Positions 32,982 to 41,723 of a stretch of 64,000 nt of DNA are shown one piece after another. The first letter of the stretch is position 1; each line of letters begins with the position of its first letter. Below the pieces are notes generated by a model that did not search any database, was not told the DNA's origin, and saw only the letters and a program-made list of their open reading frames with translations. The position numbers and the translations under genes are program-made. The stretch is from positions 6,853,526 through 6,917,525 of the forward strand of contig NZ_CP075715.1 of the NCBI RefSeq assembly GCF_024584805.1. Direction: 5' to 3'. The stretch comes from Streptomyces sp. FIT100 (lineage in GTDB: Bacteria; Actinomycetota; Actinomycetes; Streptomycetales; Streptomycetaceae).

Positions 32982-34073
32982 TCAGAGCAGGGTGAGCTGG
33001 GTGGCGCCGGGCTCCGCGAGCACTGGCTCCGCGAGTACCGGGTCCGCGAGCACCTGCTCCTCGCGTGCCGGGATCCGCCGTGGGGTGCCGCGCTGCGCCG
33101 GGCCGATCCCGAACTCCGTGGCGAGCTCGTGCACATAGCGTGTGATGCGGCGCTGGTACCACTTCGGCGCGTACGCCCCCTCCGCGTACAACCGCTCGTA
33201 CCGGCGCACCAGATGCGGATGCTCCCGGCCGAGCCAGGCCATGAACCATTCGCGCGCCCCGGGCCGCAGATGCAGTACGAGCGGTGTCACGGAGGTCGCC
33301 CCGGCCGCCGCGATGGCCCGTACGGTCGCTCGCAGCTGGTCCGGGTGGTCGCCGAGGAAGGGGATGACCGGCGCCATCAGCACCCCGCAGCCGATGCCGT
33401 GGTCCGTCAGGGTCCGTACGACGTCGAGGCGCCGCTCGGGCGACGGAGTGCCCGGCTCCACCGTGCGCCACAGCTCCCGGTCCGTGAAGCCGACCGAGAC
33501 GGATATGCCGACGTCCGTGACCGCCGCCGCCTGCCGCAGCAGCTCCAGGTCGCGCAGGATCAGCGTGCCCTTGGTGAGGATCGAGAACGGGTTCGCGTGG
33601 TCGCGCAGCGCCCCGATGATCCCCGGCATCAGCCCGTAGCGGCCCTCGGCGCGCTGGTAGCAGTCGACGTTCGTGCCCATCGCGACGTGTGCGCCCTGCC
33701 AGCGGCGGGAGGCCAGCTGGCGGCGGAGCAGCTCGGGGGCGTTGATCTTGACGACGATCTGGGTGTCGAAGCCGATCCCGGTGTCGAGGTCCAGATAGCC
33801 GTGGGTCTTGCGGGCGAAGCAGTACACGCAGGCGTGGGTGCAGCCTCGGTAGGGGTTGACCGTCCATTCGAACGGCATCCGCGAGGCCCCTGGCACGCGG
33901 TTCAGGATCGAACGGGCACGGACCTCATGGAAGGTGATGCCCCGGAACTCCGGGGTGTCGAACGTCCGGGTGGTCACCGCGTCCGTGCCGAAGAGCGCGA
34001 TGTCCCCGGGTACGGCCGGGCTCTCGGTGGCCGTGGCGTTCCTGCCGTTCTCGGCGAGATTGTCCCAGCGCAT
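32982..34073 (-). CDS. Rv2578c-family radical SAM protein
   Basis: A 363-aa radical SAM enzyme of the SplB-like/Rv2578c group. The cluster-binding motif is RGCTHACVYCFARKTH (CxxxCxxC); it is preceded by SRMPFEWTVNPY and followed by NINCY-like TNVDCYQRAEGRYGLMPG and ILTKGTLILRDLELL. The reaction is unknown. The C-terminus carries a short VLAEP tandem repeat. ATG at 34073 with GAGGAGG upstream. A LexA-type box lies 33-48 nt before the start, suggesting damage-inducible expression. Confidence 0.9.
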   Translation of the reverse strand: MRWDNLAENGRNATATESPAVPGDIALFGTDAVTTRTFDTPEFRGITFHEVRARSILNRVPGASRMPFEWTVNPYRGCTHACVYCFARKTHGYLDLDTGIGFDTQIVVKINAPELLRRQLASRRWQGAHVAMGTNVDCYQRAEGRYGLMPGIIGALRDHANPFSILTKGTLILRDLELLRQAAAVTDVGISVSVGFTDRELWRTVEPGTPSPERRLDVVRTLTDHGIGCGVLMAPVIPFLGDHPDQLRATVRAIAAAGATSVTPLVLHLRPGAREWFMAWLGREHPHLVRRYERLYAEGAYAPKWYQRRITRYVHELATEFGIGPAQRGTPRRIPAREEQVLADPVLAEPVLAEPGATQLTLL

Positions 34074-34105
34074 GGGCGCCTCCTCGGTAGCACTGAACCA
34101 GAGAA

Positions 34106-34121
34106 TAGAACACTTGTTCCC
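34106..34121 (-). promoter_or_regulatory. LexA-type SOS box
   Basis: TAGAACACTTGTTCCC contains the perfect GAAC-N4-GTTC core of the actinobacterial LexA box (consensus TCGAAC-N4-GTTCGA). It lies 33 nt upstream of the radical SAM start codon and 89 nt upstream of the divergent SRPBCC gene. Confidence 0.65.
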
Positions 34122-34209
34122 TTGATCGCTGCAACTTCGAATTTGGGGCGGCCGTGCGGGAGGTGATTGGCTTGGGCCACCGCAGGAACCGAGTGCTGAA
34201 GGAGAAGCA

Positions 34210-34653
34210 ATGGCGCAGGTCGAGTCCACGACGGAGCGGATCATCGCGGCGGACGCGGAGACCGTGTTCGACGCGCTGGCCGATTACAAGGACACCCGCG
34301 CGAAGCTTCTGCCCGGGCAGTTCAGCGAGTACCAGGTGCGCGAGGGCGGCGACGGCGAGGGCACCCTCGTCCACTGGAAGCTCCAGGCCACCAGCAAGCG
34401 CGTCCGTGACTGCCTCCTGGAGGTGACCGAGCCGACCGACGGGCAGCTCGTCGAGAAGGACCGCAACTCCTCCATGGTCACCACCTGGACCGTCACGCCC
34501 GCCGGGGAGGGCCGCTCCAAGGCCGTCGTCACCTCCGTCTGGAACGGCGCCGGCGGCATCGGCGGCTTCTTCGAGCGGACCTTCGCCCCCAAGGGCCTCG
34601 CCCGGATCTACGACGAGGTGCTCGCCGGGCTCGCCGCCGAGGTCGAGAAGTAG
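34210..34653 (+). CDS. SRPBCC-superfamily protein
   Basis: A 147-aa START/Bet v1-like ligand-binding protein: N-terminal ESTTERIIAADAETVFDALAD, mid EGTLVHWKLQAT and EKDRNSSMVTTWTV, and C-terminal helix FERTFAPKGLARIYDEVLAGL. Such proteins bind hydrophobic ligands or act as polyketide-cyclase-like folds; the ligand is unknown. ATG with GAAGGAGAAGC upstream. Divergent from the radical SAM gene. Confidence 0.88.
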   Translation: MAQVESTTERIIAADAETVFDALADYKDTRAKLLPGQFSEYQVREGGDGEGTLVHWKLQATSKRVRDCLLEVTEPTDGQLVEKDRNSSMVTTWTVTPAGEGRSKAVVTSVWNGAGGIGGFFERTFAPKGLARIYDEVLAGLAAEVEK

Positions 34654-35005
34654 CCCCGGCGCACGATCCCCGGCGCGTCATCGGCGACGCGTAGACCCCG
34701 GCGCACACCCCGGCGCAACCTGGGACGCCCCGGCGCACTCCGGGGCGTCCCGGTGGTGCCCCCCGTGGATCGCTGCAAGGGTCACCGATTCGAGTGGTTT
34801 TCCCCACGGCTCTCCGGTGTGCCCCGGCCCGCCCGGAGCGCCGGAGAGCCGCGGGAAAGCTCCTGATGAGCGCCCGGAGTGCGCCCCCGTGAGCCGCCTC
34901 CGCCCGCCCGTCGCACACCGCTTCCCCAGTAACGTCCCGCTTGCTCCGTCTTGGCGCGCAATGCGAAGAATGACGCCGCGTAGCCGCGACGAAGGGGAGC
35001 AGTAC
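34654..35005. other. spacer between SRPBCC and MFS genes
   Basis: 352 nt. It starts with CCCCGGCGCAC-type imperfect repeats and a hairpin (34722-34751), then GC-rich sequence with the GGAGAGCC/GGCTCTCC inverted pair around 34808-34850. The MFS promoter must lie in the right half. Confidence 0.6.
34722..34751 (+). terminator. hairpin after SRPBCC gene
   Basis: GGGACGCCCCGG, loop CGCACT, CCGGGGCGTCCC: a perfect 12-bp stem 69 nt after the SRPBCC stop. Confidence 0.8.
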
Positions 35006-37546
35006 GTGGGTGGGATCACGCTGGTGGAGGACGGACAGGCCGACGGGGCGGCGGCCGGAGTCCGGGACCACGGACCTGCCCCGGCGGCCGGAGCCGGCCG
35101 CCCGCCGTCGGGCGGCAAGGGCACGGGTACCGGCACCGGCATCGGCGCCGATGGCGCACCGGAGCTGAGCCCCCGTCAGGTGCGCCTCGTCTTCTTCGGA
35201 CTGATGCTCGCGCTGCTGCTCGCCGCGCTGGAGCAGATGATCGTCGCCACCGCCCTGCCGAAGATCGTCGGCGAACTCCAGGGTCTGGACCGGATGTCCT
35301 GGGCGATCACCGCCTATCTCCTCACCGCCACCATCGGGCTGCCCGTCTACGGAAAGCTCGGCGATCTCTACGGCCGCAAGGGCGTCTTCCAGTTCGCCAT
35401 CGTCGTCTTCGTCATCGGCTCCGCGCTCGCGGGCTGGTCCCGCACGATGGACCAGCTCATCGCCTTCCGCGCGATCCAGGGCATCGGCGCGGGCGGCCTC
35501 ATGATCGGCGTACAGGCCATCATCGCGGACATCGTCCCGGCCAGGGAACGCGGCCGTTTCATGGGGCTCATCGGCGCCGCCTTCGGCCTCGCGTCGGTCG
35601 CCGGACCGCTGCTGGGCGGCTTCTTCACCGACCATGTCTCCTGGCGCTGGTGCTTCTACTTCAACGTGCCGTTCGGCCTCGTCACGCTCGCGGTCGTCGC
35701 GGCCGTCCTCAAACTTCCCAAGCCGGTCACCCGCGCCCGCTTCGACGTGCTCGGCGCGCTCCTGCTCACCGCTGCGTCCACCTGCCTGGTGCTGCTGACC
35801 AGCTGGGGCGGCACCGAGTACGCCTGGGGCTCACGCGTCATCCTCGGGCTCGCCGCCGGCGCCGCCGGAACGGCCCTGCTCTTCCTGGTCGTCGAGCACT
35901 ACGCGCCCGAACCGGTCATCCCCCTGCGGCTCTTCCGCGACCCGGTCTTCACCATCACGGGCCTCGTCGGCGCCGTCGTCGGAGTCGCGCTCTTCGGCGC
36001 GGCCAGCTATCTGCCCACTTTCCTTCAGATGGTCGACGGAGCCAGCGCCACCGAGTCGGGCCTGCTGATGCTCCCCATGATGGGCGGCATCGTCGTGGCC
36101 TCCATCGTCTCGGGACAGCTCATCAGCCGCACCGGCCACTACAAGGTCTATCCGGTGCTCGGCAGCGCGGTCTCGGCCGCCGGCATGTGGCTGCTGTCCG
36201 GGCTGGAGACCGACACCTCCCGGTTCGAGTACTCGGTCTGGCAGGCGATCCTCGGTATCGGCATCGGCCTCGTCATGCCGGTCCTCATCCTCGCGGTGCA
36301 GAACTCCGTGCCGCCCACCGACCTCGGCACCGCCACCAGTGCCAACAACTACTTCCGGCAGATCGGCGGCAGCGTCGGCGCCGCCGTCTTCGGCACCCTC
36401 TTCGCCGACCGGCTCGCCGACGCCCTCGCCGACCGCCTCCCGGCCGCCTCCGGAGCCGCGTCCGGAGCCGCGTCGGGAGGCGCGTCCGGCAGCCTGCCCG
36501 AAGGTCTGCCCGATCCGGAATCCATCACCCCGCAGCTCGTCCACGCCCTGCCGCCCGCCCTGCGCGACGGCTACATCCAGGCGTACGCCGACGCGATGCC
36601 GCGGATCTTCCTCTACCTCGTGCCGGTGCTCGTCCTCGGCCTCGTCCTCGCCTTCTTCCTCAAGGAGAAACCGCTGGTGTCCATGAACGCCCCCGCCTCC
36701 GCCGAGCCCACGTCCGTACCGAACGCCCGCACCGCGACCCCGGCCTTCGGGTCGGGGTCGGGGTCCGGGGCCGGTCCCGCGCACGTCGCCGGTGTACCCG
36801 TCTGCGGCACCGTCCAGCACCCCGACGGCAGCCGTGTGCCGCGCGCCGCGCTCACCCTCATCGACGTCCACGGCCGGCAGGTCGGGCGGGGCGCCAGTGG
36901 CGAGGACGGCCGGTACGCGCTGAGCGTGCCCGGTTCCGGTTCGTACGTCCTCATCGCCGCCGCGGGCGGTCATCAGCCGCAGGCGGTCTCGGTGACCGTC
37001 GGCGAGCGGCCCGTCGATCTCGACGTCGTGCTCGGCGGTGCCGGACGGCTCGCCGGGAGCGTCACCACCGCCGACGGCAGCCCGGTGCGGGACGCCGCCG
37101 TGACCCTGACCGACGTACGCGGCGAAGTCGTCGCCGGCACGCGCAGCGGACGGGAGGGCGGGTACGTCATCGGCGAGCTGGTGGCGGGGGAGTACACCCT
37201 CGCCGCGAGCGCCCCCGCCTTCCGCCCCGCCGCGCTCCCCGTGAGCGTCCAGTCGTCCCGCGAGACCCGGCAGGACATCGAACTCGCGGGCGGCGCCGTG
37301 CTGCGCGGCACCGTACGGGCCGGGGGCGGACGGCCCGTCGAGGACGCGCGCGTGACCCTGCTCGACGCGGCGGGCAATGTCGTCGACACCCTCACCACCG
37401 GTCCCGACGGGACCTTCCGCTTCGTCGACTTGTCGTCGGGCGAGTACACGGTGATCGCCGCGGGTTACCCGCCGGTCGCCACGGTGTTGCAGGTCGCGGG
37501 CGGCGGACGCACGGAACGCGATCTCCAACTGGGCCACGAGGACTGA
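35006..37546 (+). CDS. DHA2-type MFS exporter with three C-terminal CarboxypepD-reg-like repeats
   Basis: An 846-aa protein. After a hydrophilic Gly-rich N-terminus, residues ~60-560 are a 14-helix drug:H+ antiporter: LLAALEQMIVATALPKIVGEL (motif D1), GKLGDLYGRKGVFQFA (motif A), FRAIQGIGAGGLMIG, PLLGGFFTDHVSWRWCFYFN (motif C). Residues ~592-846 are three ~70-residue repeats, each with GTV/GSV, a T-L-x-D strand, (D/E)GxY/F and SYVL/EYTLA/EYTVIA strands, resembling carboxypeptidase-regulatory/CnaB folds. That tail is unusual for MFS proteins and is probably cytoplasmic. GTG 35006 has GGGGAG 6 nt upstream. Its last 894 nt are partly duplicated at 47779-48340. Confidence 0.93.
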   Translation: MGGITLVEDGQADGAAAGVRDHGPAPAAGAGRPPSGGKGTGTGTGIGADGAPELSPRQVRLVFFGLMLALLLAALEQMIVATALPKIVGELQGLDRMSWAITAYLLTATIGLPVYGKLGDLYGRKGVFQFAIVVFVIGSALAGWSRTMDQLIAFRAIQGIGAGGLMIGVQAIIADIVPARERGRFMGLIGAAFGLASVAGPLLGGFFTDHVSWRWCFYFNVPFGLVTLAVVAAVLKLPKPVTRARFDVLGALLLTAASTCLVLLTSWGGTEYAWGSRVILGLAAGAAGTALLFLVVEHYAPEPVIPLRLFRDPVFTITGLVGAVVGVALFGAASYLPTFLQMVDGASATESGLLMLPMMGGIVVASIVSGQLISRTGHYKVYPVLGSAVSAAGMWLLSGLETDTSRFEYSVWQAILGIGIGLVMPVLILAVQNSVPPTDLGTATSANNYFRQIGGSVGAAVFGTLFADRLADALADRLPAASGAASGAASGGASGSLPEGLPDPESITPQLVHALPPALRDGYIQAYADAMPRIFLYLVPVLVLGLVLAFFLKEKPLVSMNAPASAEPTSVPNARTATPAFGSGSGSGAGPAHVAGVPVCGTVQHPDGSRVPRAALTLIDVHGRQVGRGASGEDGRYALSVPGSGSYVLIAAAGGHQPQAVSVTVGERPVDLDVVLGGAGRLAGSVTTADGSPVRDAAVTLTDVRGEVVAGTRSGREGGYVIGELVAGEYTLAASAPAFRPAALPVSVQSSRETRQDIELAGGAVLRGTVRAGGGRPVEDARVTLLDAAGNVVDTLTTGPDGTFRFVDLSSGEYTVIAAGYPPVATVLQVAGGGRTERDLQLGHED
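36653..37076 (+). repeat. long direct repeat, left copy
   Basis: 424 nt encoding the end of the last MFS helix and the first regulatory-like repeat. The other copy is at 47779-48202, without indels and with four mismatches counted by eye (about 99% identity). The two copies bracket the accessory island. Confidence 0.95.
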
Positions 37547-37839
37547 TCCTTCACCGTCCGGGGGCGGTCGCGTGCGAGCCCGCGCCACCATGTGGGCCCT
37601 GGGGTGGACCCCGCTTCACACCGGTCCGAACGGGACTGCGCGGCTACGTACGCAGCCACGAAAGCCGAGGCCGAAGCAGGGTCCGTGCAGCCAGGCCGGC
37701 TGTCAGCGGCCCTTGGGGCACCGAAGTAGGCCCGCCACGCGCCCAGGCCCGCGTCAAGCCTCATCAGACGTGAGCCTTCTGAGAATGCGGCAGCGGTGCT
37801 GAGGCTGACAACCGGCTGAGCCCTGCTGAGGTCCCTCCT

Positions 37840-38400
37840 CCGCTGTGCCGTTCCGTCGCGGAGCATGGCAAAGAGGACTTCGGCTCGGCGTCTGGCGGCA
37901 GAGGAGGGCTTGGGTGCGGCGCTTGCCCTGGGTGATCTTCTTGTCGCAGTAGGTGTGGGATGCCGGGTCGGCCATGGCGGTGAACGCGGAGAGGGAGAAG
38001 GCTCGTTTGAGCTGCTTGTTTCCGTGCCGAGAGGGTTGTTCGCGACGGATTGAGGAGCCCGAGCTCCAGGTTGTCGGGGCAAGGCTTGCGTAGGCAGCGA
38101 GGTGTGCGGCGGGGGGAAGGCTGCTGCCGTCACCGACGTCCATGAGGATCCTCGCTCCGGTCCTGACTCCGATCCCTGGGATGGCTGTCGGACCTTGGAA
38201 AGAGGGTGCGACTCCAGCAGTTCCTCGATCCTGGCGGCGAGGAGCTTGCGCCGGCCGAGGGCGGCCGTCAGCGAGCCGGCGAGGCTCGGGACGATCAGTG
38301 CGGCCGCATCTGTGCCGGGGACGACGACGGTCTGTGCGTTGAGCGGTGAGGATGTTCTCGACCAGTCGCTCGGCCATTCCCCGGCGCCTTCGGCGTGTCG
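37840..38400 (-). pseudogene. IS110-family transposase remnant
   Basis: Reading leftward in alternating frames, segments match the C-terminal half of IS110/IS116/IS902 transposases: MAERLVENIL; LNAQTVVVPGTDAAALIVPS; RKLLAARIEELLESHPLSKV; IPGIGVRTGARILMDVGDGS with AAHLAAYASLAPTTWSSGSS and GNKQLKRAFSLSAFTAMADP; and finally AEVLFAMLRDGT. At least three frameshifts separate the blocks and the catalytic N-terminal half is absent, so it is non-functional. Confidence 0.88.
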
Positions 38401-39126
38401 GCGCTGGAGCAGAACGTCGCCTCGTTCCGTCACGAGAAGCGCTGGAGCGGTGGGGAAATCATCGAGACGGGCCGGCGGTCCGAGCACTGCCTGCCCTGGA
38501 CGGCGCCGTGTGAAGCACGCCATCCTCGCCGCCGCGCACGGTGATGGCGACGATTGAGATCAGTACGAGCGGTTCGCGGCCCCCTACGGCCGTCGGACTC
38601 GCAGACAACCGGCATCGCGGTCTCACAACCGGCCACCACATCCCTGATCGTGCCTGCACCGACTCACTTCCGACGCCCGGCCGAGCCATTGGATCCGGCC
38701 CGGCTCCCAGGTCGAGGCGTCGTTTACCTTCAATCCTGAGTACGAGTTCCGGCTGCCCCGGGCTGCCCACTACCGTCGACTGCGTCCGTGACGGCAGGCG
38801 GCCGGCCCCTGTCCCACTGCCTGACTGTTGCCGCCGGCCAGCGGCCGGACCGCGGCACGCATTGACCCGCGCTAGAAGTCCCTCGAGTTGGAGGATGCTT
38901 CTGGAGTGTGTGCCGGCCACGAAGACGTCCGACTCGGCTTCCAACCTTGGTCTTGTTTGCGTCATGCCAGGGGTGATCTCTTGTGGGGCCCTTGCTCGGT
39001 GAGATGGGAGGAATGGGGCTTGTTGACACATATCGATCGTCGTGTCACGCTTCGGCTCAATGGTGGCTTCTCACGTCGCACAAGCCGTGACAGTCGAGTC
39101 AGGATGCTCGGCGCCTCACCGAGAGC
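38401..39126. other. non-coding accessory DNA
   Basis: About 725 nt with only short, unconvincing reading frames and no recognised motif, RNA gene or repeat. Probably decayed mobile-element DNA. Confidence 0.6.
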
Positions 39127-39270
39127 GGCCCGACAACAAGCGGCATTCTGAGCTCTTCTCATCACGGCGCTGGTGGTCGGCGACGAACTGGAGGGGTTCA
39201 CCAGAGCGTCTCCCTGGCGAAATATTCAATCGCCCGGCGCAGGACCGCAGTGGCGGGTTCCGCCTCCACC
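39127..39270 (-). pseudogene. possible IS3-type OrfA/OrfB junction remnant
   Basis: Leftward, one frame ends AVLRRAIEYFARETLW-stop, resembling the end of IS3-family OrfA, and the overlapping frame continues EPLQFVADHQRRDEKS, resembling the start of OrfB (integrase). The match is short and from memory of the family pattern; the rest of the transposase is missing. Confidence 0.4.
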
Positions 39271-39778
39271 GAGTTCGGGGCTTCGGCCCGCGGTGCCCGA
39301 CCGTGCGGGAACCCAGGTGCTGGCCGTACGCCCCCTGTCCGGGTCCGCAGCACGCCCGCATTCGCTGTTTCCGTGCGACCGGCGATTGCTTCCATCGTCA
39401 TTTCGCGCCCTTCTTCCATCGCGGATATCCCATCACTGTCGCCATCACCCTCGGTGCGACACCGCCCTTGACTCGGCACGGGCCGTCCCTAGCACAGGAA
39501 CACAATTGCCGCGGCCTCCACAGCCAACTTGGATCACCGTGTCCTCCCATCTGCTTGGACCCGGGTAGGAAGCCACGGCGAGGCCTCCGGTTCCATCCGG
39601 ATCCTCATGCATCCCGTGGAGAAGAATTCCATACATCCCCAACAGACCGCACCTACACCCCCTCCGGCCGCCGGCCGCTTCATCACCGATAACACCGAAC
39701 ACCTGGGCATGCCCGCTCATGGCGAATGTGATACTCGGCGTGGGAATGGCACAGCCCCACACATAGACAGAGGTTGGT
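39271..39778. other. non-coding stretch upstream of the putative protease gene
   Basis: About 500 nt. Short frames on both strands (for example 39445-39762 leftward) have no family resemblance. It should contain the promoter of the gene at 39779; AGAGG lies 5 nt before its GTG. Confidence 0.5.
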
Positions 39779-40435
39779 GTGAAGAAGATGCCTGCTCAAC
39801 ACCTCCGACTCAAGCAGCCCGCTCACCACCCTTACAGCCCGAGAGCAGATCGAAAGACTCGTCAGCTCGACGCTCACGAGAAAGATCTACGACAACAGAT
39901 ATACGAAGCAATGCGGCGAAAAAATACAGCCTTTGAGTTGCCGTTGCCGACCATGAACAAGGAAACAGACGCATACATCGCAACTTCTGCCGACGAATCG
40001 ACCGTGTTGACAGGCTGGCTCCGCGAGCACGGCCTTCCAAATGATCCCTCCCAGGTACGCCCTGGTGGGACGCTATGGATCATCGGACACGACTACGAGA
40101 TCCGCGACGGCACCCTTGCGATCCGCCTGATCCGTCAACGGGGATTCAATCCACAAAACACGGCCCGCGTGGTGCTCATCGTCTGCAGCAGCGCGGCAGT
40201 AGGCATCTACGGAAAAGGCAGCACTGCGCAGAACATCGCCACCGGCCTCGGTGTTCCCGTCTACGGCTCCAGCATTCCGGTGTCGATGTTTTCCGACCAT
40301 CCCATGATGGTCGATGACGAAGACGAATCCACCTCCTGGAGCCGGGCCGGGGCTATGTCCCGTGCACTGAGTCTCCACGGGACGTTTCATCTCTTCCCGC
40401 CGAACCCACCCCGCCTCCCCGTACTCGGCAACTGA
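39779..40435 (+). CDS. putative clan CD-like (caspase/CPD-type) cysteine protease, small
   Basis: A 218-aa protein, not confidently assigned. The core (residues ~60-175) has GGTLWIIGHDYEIRDG with His104 and ARVVLIVCSSAAVG with Cys136, followed by GSTAQNIATGLGVPVYGSS. A His after GH, a hydrophobic strand ending in Cys-Ser, then a helix and L-G-V-P-V strand is the pattern of His/Cys proteases of the caspase, CPD (toxin autoprocessing) and DUF4347-like families that are often embedded in large toxins. The N-terminal 55 residues are polar and basic. Start GTG 39779 with AGAGG; ATG at 39788 is an alternative. The isolated position between relics could make it a surviving fragment. Confidence 0.6.
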   Translation: MKKMPAQHLRLKQPAHHPYSPRADRKTRQLDAHEKDLRQQIYEAMRRKNTAFELPLPTMNKETDAYIATSADESTVLTGWLREHGLPNDPSQVRPGGTLWIIGHDYEIRDGTLAIRLIRQRGFNPQNTARVVLIVCSSAAVGIYGKGSTAQNIATGLGVPVYGSSIPVSMFSDHPMMVDDEDESTSWSRAGAMSRALSLHGTFHLFPPNPPRLPVLGN

Positions 40436-41723
40436 ATCCGACCCCCCGATCGTGAGAAGCCCAGAGCCACCCCGGCCCACTCGAAGGCCACGGGGATCGG
40501 ACTCACAGCCACCGTCGGCCTCGTGACCGGCGCCATCGTTCTGGTCATGGCGGAAGTACGGCCGCCTCAGTGCCGACCTGAATGACTCTCCCTGCTCCGA
40601 CTCCGGCCCAAGCTGCTCCCTTGCCACTGCTGCCCAGGTACGTCCGCAGAGTGCCCGGACTGCGTTGAGCACTGCCACGAGAGTCAAAAGCCCGAAGCGG
40701 ACGGGGCGTGAGCGGTGGTCAGGTGCAGGTCGGGATCTGTGATGATGCTTGTGACCACTGATGTGCAGAATACGGCGGACTATCCCGCGGCGGGATAGCG
40801 CTGTGGCCGGCAGGAAAAAAATACCGCTGAGCTGACCACCTCATGGGGTTCGTGCTGGTAAATGCCGCGAGCCGAACCGGCGGTAGAGAAGGGGCGGTCA
40901 CTGCGCCATCGGCTGTGAGGGACCTGCACCGAGCATGAGCCCATTGAGCACTGCCGGACCGGCCAGAGTGTCTGGCCGAACGGGCTGGCGGCCATGCCAC
41001 TGGGTGGGCCAGGGCAGACGCACGAGCCCTATCGCGATTCCGGCACGAGCAACACTCCTGGCCAAGGATGTGGCCAGATGCATCGGCCGCCTTTACACCA
41101 TCAGTTGGATGATGCATGCCCGGACGATCATGCAGTGCACAGAGTCGCGATCGCGTCTGGAACGTCAGCCCATCACAAACAGGCATCAACAGGTCCCTGA
41201 CACCGCGGCCGCAGATCTCGGTGACTCTTCACGGCCAGTACTCGGCTCCCTTTCGCAAAACGTCCGCGTAGGCAGAGGTGGTCGAGTAGACCGGGACTGC
41301 CATGCGGACCCGTATGCCGAACGGTGTCGCCAGGCAGGGCTACGCCCACCGGTCCTACATCGGTACTCACAGCCCTGGACCACCTGCCATGGTGAGAGTC
41401 GGCCGTCATCCTCACCACCAGAGCCATGTACCTCACAGCGGAAATGACCGATGCTCTGCACTCAAGCGTGAAACCCAGTCCCTCGCTTCGCCGGCCGTCC
41501 GGCTTCCACAATGACTTGGCCTCCGACTCGAATGCAGCAGCAGCCATTCGATGTCACTCGAAGAGCCAAATGCAGCGTTTGCTGTACACACTTCGTCCAG
41601 GGCGGACTGCAGAGACGCGCGTAGTGACAGGACACCAGGGACCCGGACGGGGGTAAACCGCTCAACTGCGAAGACCCGAAACCGGCACGTCCAGACCGAC
41701 GAGTAAAAGGCAAAGGTCCGTCC
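40436..41723. other. 1.3 kb without a supported gene
   Basis: No frame shows family motifs. Near 40455-40580 a rightward frame without a start encodes KATGIGLTATVGLVTGAIVLV, a possible transmembrane fragment of a decayed gene. AAAGGCAAAGG just before 41724 may be the ribosome-binding site of the large gene. Confidence 0.55.

Noticed and set aside
39042..39692. 216-codon rightward frame
   Set aside because: His/Arg/Pro/Cys-rich, antisense to the probable IS3 remnant, no plausible fold.
40935..41447. 170-codon rightward frame upstream of the large gene
   Set aside because: Composition and codon positions look random; no motif and no ribosome-binding site.
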